Positions 56,049-64,000 of a DNA stretch of 64,000 nucleotides are shown in pieces. Every line of letters starts with the position of its first letter. Within the stretch, counting starts at the first letter, position 1. The stretch is from Begonia masoniana (taxonomy: Eukaryota; Streptophyta; Magnoliopsida; Cucurbitales; Begoniaceae). The position numbers and the translations under genes are program-made. The stretch is from positions 39,479,709 through 39,543,708 of the forward strand of contig CM039509.1 in the NCBI GenBank assembly GCA_022432975.1, read 5' to 3'. The notes below the pieces were generated by a model. That model had not been told where the DNA came from and made no database searches. It was given only the letters and a program-made list of their open reading frames with translations.

Positions 56049-57911
56049 ATGACATCTTCCTCTCGAGCAGCACAAGTTTTCTCCAGGAAAAAGCCAAAGA
56101 CTTCTCATCCGGCGGATACACAGTCTGTCACAATTCCTCCTCCTCTTCAATGGCCCAATCACGAGTTCATAAACCAGGCCACCTTTAATAGGTACTGTGA
56201 AGGTTTGGAAATCAAACCTCTTATTCGTTCTAGAGCTGTAGTCTTTAGAGATTTGACTAGTCTTGACATAGAGGAACCAATACTTAGATTGGGGTTAATG
56301 GGGCTGTTTGATACAGAGGCCCCTTATTGTGCAACTCTGATTAGGATGTTCTTTGCAAACCTAGAACATTCTACACGACCCCTCATTCTCAGGAGTTATG
56401 TCTATCGAAGACATATTGAACTCATTTAGGAAATGATCCACAAAATCATTAATTGTGAGTTTCTGAATGGTTCACGGAGATTCTTTGAGGCAGCAAAGAA
56501 TCCGTCTTTTATTGAGAGGCCAGTGGGCAAGGAGTTAATCAAACTGATTGCTAAGGATCTGAACAGTGCTCTCCTGAAGTTAAAGAGCAAGGATTTGACC
56601 CTTAGGGCTAGGGTCTTGCACCAAATGATCCACTATAACATCTTGCCTGTAGATGGTCATAAAGACCATGTCAGTGGAATGAATCTCTTCTTGCTTGGAC
56701 AGATATTCAAAGGTGAACCATTCTATGTTGGATTCATTTTTTTAAATCGGATGCTACAAGTTGTATGCAATGTGTCCAAGTCTTTACCTTACAATCTTTT
56801 ACTTATGAAAATTTTTCGACGGTTTGGAGTCAGTTTTTCGGAGTCTGACAAGCTTTTATCCCTAAAGAAATCTGACTTCCTTTCATCCTCCACCTTGTTC
56901 AGAATGGGAATAACAAGAAATGATCAAGGTGTGTTGGTTGAAAAACCTAGTCGAGAAGGTGTTTCTCGTCGCTTAATCATTGCCGACGAAGACGAGGAAG
57001 ATAGTGCTCAAGATGACACTCTCATTCTTGTCCTTGACCCTCTGCCACCTCCAGTTCTTCTTCTTCAAGCTCCTGTGGAAGTCAGTCCTATGCACACTCA
57101 CACTCAAGAGCCTGTGAGTGTTCCTGAACCTCATACAGTCCAAGCTGATATTTCCCTCCAACCTCTTCCACGTCCAACCAGTCCAATTCCTGCTCCCCCT
57201 CCTCCTCAGATTACTTCATCATCTGCCCATGTTCCTTCTCGCTCTAAAGGTCCTCACACTTCTCCAGCTAGGACTTCTATGTTTGAGGAACTGCGGGATG
57301 AGCTTCGGGCAAGCATTGCCAGCCTCGGGACTGGTCTTGAATCTCTTTAATCCCTGTATCTCTCCCACCATGCTCAATTTGAAGCGCTTGTCCTTTCACA
57401 ACTTGAACATCTCGCGGCTGCAATTCAAGGTCTGCACCAATGCTTTGATCTATCGGACTCAAATCACAGTTCCGCTATTGCTGATGTGAACAACCGCATT
57501 GATCAAGCGGCAGTCGAGAATAGTAAAGCAATTGATGATATCATCTCTTCTGTTCGATTTCATTCCAATCTTGTAACAGCTCAATTGCAACGAGAATCTG
57601 CTAGGGTCATCACTCACATTGGAGATCTCAGTACCCTTTTAACTAAGAGGGATGGTGAGCCCTCTCATGGGGATGAGGCTTTGGAAGCTGGTGGAGAGAC
57701 TTTTGATCCAGTGCGTGTTTCTGCTCCGTGTATTGATCACCCTGGGATCACTTCAGCTCCCCCTCCCGTAACTGATCCTTCTATTGCCTTTGAAGTTGCT
57801 CCTGTTGAGGAGCTCCCTAGTCCGGTGGAATCCCCTCCTGCTCAGGGGGATTTCCTTAGTCAACTAGGTGCTCTCATTGGCTGGGATATTCCCTCTTCTC
57901 TGGAGACCTAG
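56049..57911 (+). pseudogene. Sirevirus envelope-like frame, two nonsense codons
   Basis: From the ATG at 56049 (MTSSSRAAQVFSRKK) to the TAG at 57909-57911 a single frame of about 620 codons is interrupted only by TAG at 56427-56429 and TAA at 57348-57350, with no frameshift. The N-terminus is basic. Residues ~30-300 resemble the 'putative plant transposon protein' region found in retroelement env-like ORFs (FNRYCEGLEIKPLIRSR; VLHQMIHYNILPVDGHKDHVSGMN; FKGEPFYVGFIFLNRML). Then come a Pro-rich linker (PLPPPVLLLQAPVEV; PIPAPPPPQ) and a helical coiled-coil-like C-terminal part (HHAQFEALVLSQLEHL). No clear signal peptide was seen, and a hydrophobic stretch near FYVGFIFLNRML is too short to call a membrane segment. 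The function of such proteins is unknown. Confidence 0.78.
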
Positions 57912-58231
57912 GCCTATTCTATATTGTATGTTTTTTTTTACCCTCTGAATGATATCTTTTTTACATATGGTGCTTCACCTTTGACTGTTTCATTCTGTTA
58001 TCTATTCTGTGTTGTGCTGAATGTCATTCCTTCTACGTGCTTATTTTTGATAATGTCAGAGGGTGAGAAGACTATAGAATTATTTACAGAGAAGAGTATG
58101 GTATAAAATTTACAGATTGCTTCATTAAGAAATTATTAAAACTAATTCTGTATAGAGTATGAGGAAGTATATAAATTCAAGCTGAAATACAGTTTAATGT
58201 GTCGAAAACAGAGTATATATTTGTCATCATC
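57912..58231 (+). other. Untranslated gap before the 3' LTR of copia G
   Basis: T-rich after the env-like stop, no coding sequence supported. Confidence 0.6.
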
Positions 58232-58244
58232 AAAAAGGGGGAGA
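58232..58244 (+). other. Polypurine tract of copia G
   Basis: AAAAAGGGGGAGA just before the LTR start, typical for Sireviruses. Confidence 0.85.
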
Positions 58245-58403
58245 TTGTTGATTTAAATGGTGTTTAAGTCTAAATATGTTTTTGATGATGGTGATTAATA
58301 TGAAATAAATATATAAACTGATTATTGTGTATATTGTATTTATCTAGAAATGCCCTTTGAAAAGGGTATTATGTTTCTGACATTTTTGGCTAAATGTTAT
58401 TAG

Positions 58404-58580
58404 TCCGAAGACGCAGTCGTCCAAACTTACAAAGCAGACGCATTCGTCCAAACTTACAAGGCAGACGCAATCGTCCAAACTTACAAAGTAGACGCAGTCG
58501 TCCAAACTTACAAAGCAGTCGCAGTCGTCCAAACTTACAAGGCAGATGCAGTCATCCAAACTCATTCGTCCAAAGACTCA
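58404..58580 (+). repeat. 27-bp tandem array in copia G LTR, 6-7 copies
   Basis: The unit is ACGCAGTCGTCCAAACTTAC plus AAAGCAG. Being a multiple of three it creates meaningless repetitive frames on both strands. It lies in U3, upstream of the TATA box, so it could act as repeated upstream elements. Confidence 0.92.
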
Positions 58581-58703
58581 ATCGTCTAGACTATTAAAGA
58601 CCACGAGCGATAGTGACTCCAAAACTCAAATGGCTATTTTTTCGTGTACGACTGCTTTCCAATGGTCACATTTTTTTAATGTGACGCGGATTTCATACTA
58701 GAG

Positions 58704-58710
58704 TATAAAA
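58704..58710 (+). promoter_or_regulatory. TATA box of copia G LTR
   Basis: TATAAAA within GAGTATAAAAAGAAG, about 130 bases downstream of the 27-bp array. Confidence 0.7.
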
Positions 58711-59339
58711 AGAAGAATGAAGCTCGGGAGAAGAACTTTTTGCCAATTTTACAATTATCTCATTACTCTCACGAGCAAATAGTGTCTGTAATACTCTACG
58801 ACTGTTTACATCTCTCTGCCCTAGAACTTGAGATTTAGTCTTGAGAGAGAGTAATCGTTGTGCTTAATATCTTCATCCAGTAAAACTGTAAGGCAGTGGA
58901 TTGACTCCCGGGAAGTTCAATCTAGAAGTGTAAAGGCTGTAGATTGACGCCCGTGAAGTTTGATTTAGATTTCTCGTGAGGAGAAGGAAAGAATCTTCAA
59001 GGAGGAGCCTTGGAGCGTGGAAGTGGGCAGGATTGGCCGAACCACGTTAAAAACTTTGGTGTTATTTTTCTCTCTCTCACTCTTACTTTTATTTGTTTAA
59101 TACTGTTTGCTGTTTAGTACAATATCAGTAAAAAGTGAGAAGAAAAGATAAACCTAATTTGCATATCTAAAATTGATTAGATTAAGAAATTTCTAATTCA
59201 CCCCCCTCTTAGACAATCACGATCCTACACTATTTCCTTTATTTATGCAAATATATATTAAATATGGTATCCTGAATTACTCCTGACTAAGCAGAATTAC
59301 ACATTATATTACTACGATATTTCTATCAGAGCGGGTGCG

Positions 59340-59980
59340 GAACAAATAATATATCTCGAATATTTATTGTGCACGCAGTTTTTCTGCCAGTTAATTCATT
59401 CGATCTCTGATTGAATGTATTCACACTCTATTTGTGAGCTGATCTGATTATCTTCAGAGTGTGTTTGTTTGATGCATCCTAGACAACGGCGAGTGCCATC
59501 AATGGTGTCTCAGGTGCGATTCTGTTTCCTTCATTGAAACTCAGTCTCGGGAGGAGACTGTCTGGAACTCAGGAGAAGTTCTGATCGTGGGCAAAGGGAT
59601 CTTGCCATATACAAATTCCGGGAGAAGTCATCAACGACAAGGGGAGCTTGGCATCTTTAGATTCTGGGAGGGATTGATTATAATTCGAGGGGAGCTCGCA
59701 AAAAACAGATTCACTAAGGAAGTTAGTTAGAGGCCGCGACAAAGATAAGAGAGAGACTTTATTTGTTTGAGTCTGATTGTCTTGTAACTTTGAGAACTCG
59801 TGAAATATTTTTAATTCTGGGTGTGGCCCGAAGACGTAAGCAATTGCCGAACTACGTTACCAACCTCCTGTCTTGTTATTTTATGCACTTTAATATTGTC
59901 AATTATTAAGTTAATTAATTGGTGTCACACAGAGTGTTCCACATACACTTGGGCATCAAGTAACTAACCTTGATCTTTCA
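59340..59980 (+). repeat. Copia H 5' LTR, left end undefined
   Basis: It ends CTTGATCTTTCA at 59980, directly before the primer site. It carries the U5-like block AATTGCCGAACTACGTTA. Three GGGAG(A/G) words with AATTC...GGGGAGCTTGGC form a loose repeat (59540-59700). Confidence 0.6.
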
Positions 59981-59982
59981 AT

Positions 59983-59994
59983 TGGTATCAGAGC
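59983..59994 (+). other. Primer-binding site of copia H
   Basis: TGGTATCAGAGC, two bases after the LTR, initiator-Met type. Confidence 0.9.
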
Positions 59995-60044
59995 AGTTCG
60001 CTTCTGTTTCTTAAGCAAAATCTACGAGATTTGATCTTGGTACA

Positions 60045-61423
60045 ATGGACTCTATGAAGGAAGGAGGCTCAACTATGAGCCCTCCATTATTGGATGGAAG
60101 CAACTATGCTTACTGGAAAGCCAGGATGAGACCGTTCATCAAGGCTATCGATGAGAAAGCATGGAGATCGATTCTGACAGCATGGAATCCTCCCATAACT
60201 ACTGACGAAGGAGGTATCACATCCCTAAAATTTGAAGAAGAATGGTTAGTTTCTGAAGATGTTCTAGCCAACAGTAATTCAAATGCGCTTAATGCTATTT
60301 TTAATGGTGTTTATCCTACTCAGTTGTCGACTTATTTCAACATGTGAGTCAGCTAAAAGAGCATGGGAAATTCTCCAAACTACTTATGAAGGAACATCGG
60401 CCGTAAAACTATCAAAGATGCAAATGATCACTACAAGGTTTGAAAATTTAAAAATGCATGAAGAAGAAAGTATTGCCGAATTCAATGCAAAACTATGTGA
60501 TATAGCCAATGATGCATTTACTCTTGGTGAATCTTTTTTCTAAAGAACGGTTGGTGCGAAAGACTTTACGTTCTCTTCCACAACGCTTTGCCTATAAAGT
60601 TACTGTAATTGAAGAAGCTAAAGATGTCTCCAAAATGAAATTGGAAGAACTAATGAGGTCACTTAAAACCTTTGAAATGAATCTTGGGATTGAAACCGAA
60701 ACCAAGAAGTTCAAAGGTGTAGCACTGAAAACTGACACACAAGACTTAATGTTCATGATGAAGATGATTTGGAAGAGTCTCTTGCACTACTATCAAAGAA
60801 TTTTAGTCGTGTTATGAAAAAGTTTGGGAGAAATAACCGCGGTGTTAGATCCAATGTCAGTAGTACAAAACTGGGCCCTTCAAGCAATAAAAAATACAGG
60901 GAAGACAATCATGCTCCAGATCATCTTGCCGAGAATAAAGGAATCCAATGCAGAGAATGTGACGGCTTTGGGCACATACAAGCTGAATGTGCTAACACTT
61001 TGAAGAAGAAGAAAAGTTCTTTTAACACTACTTGGAGTGATGATGAATCGGAAAAAAGAAGAATTTTCGAACAATCATGTTGCATTTGTTGTTAAAGCTG
61101 AATCTACGGAAAAAGGGGATGTCACACATGAAGTCACAGATGATATATCAGAGTGTAGTGATGAAATTAAAGATGAAGTCACCAAAGAAGACCTCATTGC
61201 AGAATACCAATATCTCCATGAGAAATGGATTGAGCTTGTCAAAATAAATCAACGTCTTCGTATTCATAATGGAGACTTGAAAATTGAGAAGATCAACCTA
61301 CAAAACTCGGTCTCTGAATTAGAAGCCAAATTAAGAATGAGTCAGGATAAAGCGACAGAACTATTTAACGAGCTGAATCACTTGAAAAAAAAATGTCAAA
61401 ATTTTAAATATAGGTTCATCTAA
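60045..61423 (+). pseudogene. Copia H gag (Sirevirus type), frameshifted
   Basis: The start MDSMKEGG at 60045 is followed by LLDGSNYAYWKARMRPFI and DEKAWRSILTAW (UBN2-type N-terminus), and a frame change near 60340. Then AKRAWEILQTTYEGT and MQMITTRFENLKMHEEESI, another change near 60540 to KTLRSLPQRFAYKVTVIEEA, and another near 60770. Next come the zinc knuckle CRECDGFGHIQAEC (60951-60992) and TWSDDES, and after a last change a long helical segment (AEYQYLHEKWIELVKINQRL; LKIEKINLQNSVSELEAKLR) to 61423. Four frame changes make it inactive. Confidence 0.88.
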
Positions 61424-61680
61424 GTTGGATGATCTCTTAAGTGTCAGCAAGCCCAATAATGATCGTTCTGGATTAGGTTTCAAAGGGGAAAGTTCAGTAG
61501 CACAGAAGGTGTTTTCTCAGCCTGGAAACAAAAGAAAAAAATGGGGGGTCTTCTACAGTGTCCTATGAGCAAAAGGAAAGCACAGTTTCACGAACGATGC
61601 CAATAAAGAATTTTGATTACAAAGGAAAGCAAACTATAGTGAATAATGCATAGGTCAAGAAGAAGTCAAAGCCTAATTCT

Positions 61681-63370
61681 ATGCCCATCACAAATGGTAA
61701 CAGATTTAATTCTATTTGTCACTATTGTAACCTTAGAGGTCATATTCGACCTAGATGTTTTACCTATCTTGCTGATTTGAGACAAGATACTGCTAGAAAT
61801 TCTCTTTTTTGCAGACTCTCGCAACAAATATGGATGAAGAAATCCACGTTGAAATGTAATGTCACTCATATATCTCTAAAAGCTACTACAACTGATGCGT
61901 GGTACTTTGATAGTGGATGCTCTAAGCATATGACCGGTGAAAAGAGGTTTTTGAAGAACATTACATCTGATCGTATGAGAAAAGTAACTTTTAGGAATGG
62001 TGTCAAGGCAAGTGTCATAGGTGCAGGTACACTGAATGTTCCTGGATTACCACAGTTGAAGAATGTCCTTCTGGTAGATGGTCTAAAGGCTAATTTGATA
62101 AGCATTAGTCAGTTGTGTGATCAAAATTTAAACGTTTATTTCACTCATGAGAAGTGCACAGTCTCGAATCTTGACAAAAATTGCATCATAGTAGGGGTAA
62201 GGTCTGCTGATAATTGTTATCTTATCTCATCACCTTCAACTTGTTATAGTTCTAGCATGGAGGATTCTATTTTAAGGCATCAAAAATTGGGACGCGTCAA
62301 TAATAGGATGCTAAAGATGATTATTTTAAAGGGGGCTGTCCGTGGGATTCCCAAGCTAAATTTTGATTAGGATCGGTTGTGTGGACCATGTCAAATAAGT
62401 AAACAAACCAAGGTGTCTCACCCGAAGTCGCAGACGACAACAACCAATCGTGTGCTTGAATTACTTCATATGGACTTAATGGGACTGATGCCTCTGGAGA
62501 GCATTGGAGGAAAACGATATGCCTATGTTACAGTTGATGACTTTTCAGGTTTTACATGAGTGGAATTCCTTAGAGAAAAATTCGATACTTTCAAAGCCTT
62601 CAAAGCCTTGTGTATTCGTCTTCAACGTGAAAAAGAATGTGTCATCAATGGAATTATTTGCATTCATAGCGATCATGAAAGAGAATTTTAAAACTTAGAA
62701 TTCTCGGACTTTTGTAATCGCCTTGGATTATCTCATAAGTTCTCGTCACCAAAGATACCCCAGCAAAATGGAGTTGTAGAACAGAAAAATTAGACTCTTG
62801 CAGAAATGTCTCGCGTGATGTTATACGAGAAAAATGTTTCCCAGAAGTTCTGGGCAGAGGCGATGAGCACGGCATGCTATACCATCAATCGAGTGTATCT
62901 CCGAGGAGGAACTTCCATGACACTGTACGAGATACGGAAAGGTAAAATTCCAAATCTTCATTATTTTCACCCTTTTGGTAGTACGTGCTATGTGTTAAAT
63001 GACAGGGAACACAGAGGAAAATTTGACTCTAAGAGTGATGAAGCTATTTTTCTTGGATATGACATCAATAGACGTGCCTATCGAGTTTACAATAAACGAA
63101 CTAGAACTGTGATTGAATCAGCCAATGTTCAAGTGAATGATTCCTTGGAAACCTAAAGATGATGTTCTCCAGGTGTCATATAGTGAAAGTTCCAGAGCCA
63201 CCATTAACATCCCCGATGTTTGTCCAATCGGTGTCATAGGTAATGTCCCCGATACGACTATCACAACGGGTGACGTGGAAGTGACAACATCAAATTGCAG
63301 ACAACCTTCCACACGTGTCCAGAAAGATCATCTTGTTGATAAAATTATTGGCAGTCTAAATGATGGACTC
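61681..63370 (+). pseudogene. Copia H protease and integrase
   Basis: A second zinc-finger-like CHYCNLRGHIRPRC (61720-61760) precedes the protease active site WYFDSGCSKHMTG (near 61900, catalytic DSG intact). Then the pre-integrase region with HQKLGRV and CGPCQISKQTK, and the integrase core. All three catalytic acids are visible: HMDLMG, the Asp in CIHSDHERE, and the Glu in NGVVEQKN. The end is FWAEAMSTACYTINRV, HPFGSTCYVLND and FLGYDINRRAYRVYN. Stops near 62368, 62557, 62695 and 62791 break it, mostly single changes without loss of frame. Confidence 0.9.
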
Positions 63371-64000
63371 TGAACCCGAGACAAACCGAGAGTAAACTAC
63401 AGAGATATGATTCATATGGCATGCTTCACCTCAACCATCGAACCTAAAAATGTGAAAGAAGCTCTCCTAGATGAAAACTGGATCGAGGCAATGCAAGAAG
63501 AACTTGATCAATTCTCTCGAAATCAAGTTTGGGATTTAGTGACGTGTCCTCCAAATGTAAACGTCATCGACACCAAGTGGATATACAAGAACAAGAGTGA
63601 TGAGCATGGAAACATTACATGCAATAAAGCTCGGTTAGTTGGTCAAGGATATTCTCAGATTGAAGGAATTGATTTTGATGAGACTTTCGCTCCAGTTGCT
63701 CGACTGGAATCTATCCGAATTTTACTTACCCTTGCTTGTGTAATGTGTTTCAAACTATATCAAATGGATGTGAAGAGTGCATTTCTAAATGACTTTCTAA
63801 ATGAAGAAGTTTATGTCACTCAACCAAAGGATTTTTAGGACCCTCATTATCCCGAGTATGTATATAAATTGAAGAAAGCGCTCTACGGACTCAAACAAGC
63901 ACCCTGTGCCTGGTGTGAATGACTCACGGTGTATTTATTATCCAAGGGATATGAGCGAGGGGGAGTAGATTAAACCCTCTTCATTCGCCGTGACAAGTGT
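63371..64000 (+). pseudogene. Copia H reverse transcriptase, beginning (cut by window)
   Basis: Reads [66 protein letters not shown], then a stop at 63836-63838, and on to [14 protein letters not shown] and a further stop near 63920. The YVDD strand should lie just past the window end. Confidence 0.9.

Larger units (their letters stand above)
54172..59229 (+). mobile_element. Copia element G (Sirevirus-like), 5' part missing
   Basis: It contains reverse transcriptase, RNase H, a linker with a short minisatellite, an envelope-like frame, a polypurine tract and a 3' LTR. gag, protease, integrase and the 5' LTR are missing, cut where MULE sequence ends. An additional long frame between pol and the 3' LTR together with a GGGGGAGAT polypurine tract is characteristic of Sireviruses. 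Confidence 0.88.
58246..59229 (+). repeat. Copia G 3' LTR (984 bp)
   Basis: Starts TGTTGATTTAAATGG and ends AATCACGATCCTACA after CACCCCCCTCTTAG. TATA box at 58704-58710. The U5-like block GGCCGAACCACGTTAAA is near 59033; a related block occurs in copia H near 59850. The 5-mer after the end is CTATT, partner unknown. Confidence 0.88.
59230..64000 (+). mobile_element. Copia element H (Sirevirus-like), runs off the window
   Basis: The 5' LTR end (59980), primer site, gag, protease, integrase and the beginning of reverse transcriptase follow in the copia order. The zinc knuckle, the SDDES tail and the coiled-coil-like segment after it are typical of Sirevirus gag. The LTR start is not defined. 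The ~90 bases after 59229 include CTATCAGAGCGGGTGC, which looks like another primer-site remnant, so the join with copia G is complex. Confidence 0.85.

Noticed and set aside
58344..58597. Repetitive frames on both strands in the copia G LTR
   Set aside because: The same effect from the 27-bp array in U3; they are not genes.

Overview
This window is plant nuclear DNA, most likely from a eudicot and most likely heterochromatin. It contains Ty3/gypsy elements with chromodomain-type integrase ends, Ty1/copia elements of the Sirevirus type with an extra envelope-like ORF, hAT (Ac/RICESLEEPER-like) and Mutator-like transposase remains, initiator-Met-tRNA primer sites, and no recognisable intact host gene. 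The species cannot be named from this sequence. Almost everything is a stack of nested, decayed transposable elements and the tandem arrays carried inside their long terminal repeats (LTRs).

Layout: 790-2630 decayed hAT transposase (+). 2630-5870 truncated long LTR (-) starting with exactly 50 copies of a 28-bp repeat. 5871-7599 AT-rich remnants with hAT-like subterminal repeats. 7600-9746 internally deleted copia element with a 5-bp target-site duplication (TSD). 10090-20231 complete gypsy insertion 'A' (TSD AAATG; 3.5- and 3.4-kb LTRs with different array expansions and a 510-nt A run) inside hAT-1, which resumes at 20237-22074. 22075-26975 gypsy 'B' (-), 3' LTR plus partial pol. 26976-30010 gypsy 'C' LTR and gag. 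30130-37057 gypsy 'D', a gag-only two-LTR element with TSD CATAC. 37324-38539 copia gag and short LTR (-). 38540-39235 unassigned exon-like pieces and a small non-autonomous element. 39235-44390 hAT-2 (-), split by a 2906-bp solo LTR (39321-42226, TSD GTTAT). 44629-49130 gypsy 'E' LTR, gag and partial pol. 49131-52865 decayed gypsy 'F' end and LTR. 52866-53316 LTR-E fragment. 53317-54150 Mutator-like transposase N-terminus (-). 54172-59229 Sirevirus-like copia 'G' with RT/RNase H, envelope-like frame and 3' LTR. 59230-64000 second Sirevirus-like copia 'H', running off the window.

The most interesting signal is inside the long gypsy LTRs. Nine LTR copies, from at least six clearly diverged LTR types, carry the same gene-like layout: a first splice donor, a 209-381 nt intron-like gap, a 45-51 nt micro-exon ending in AG|GTAAGT, then 14-17 nt later a small hairpin whose stem pairs change together between families (GGCC/GGCC, GGTC/GACC, GCC/GGC), followed by CUACA. 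In the better-preserved types a second acceptor follows, preceded by a conserved TTAGCATTAGGCTTATAG-like block. Three gypsy gag leaders also share a 60-63 nt intron-like segment between primer site and gag ATG. Together these suggest that the multi-kilobase LTR leader RNA is spliced. This is an inference from sequence alone and needs transcript data.

Other highlights are shared CGG(A/T)(A/G)GATG arrays and CACGTG clusters across LTR types, a nonsense codon at the same integrase-upstream position in elements A and B, and the gag-only element D.
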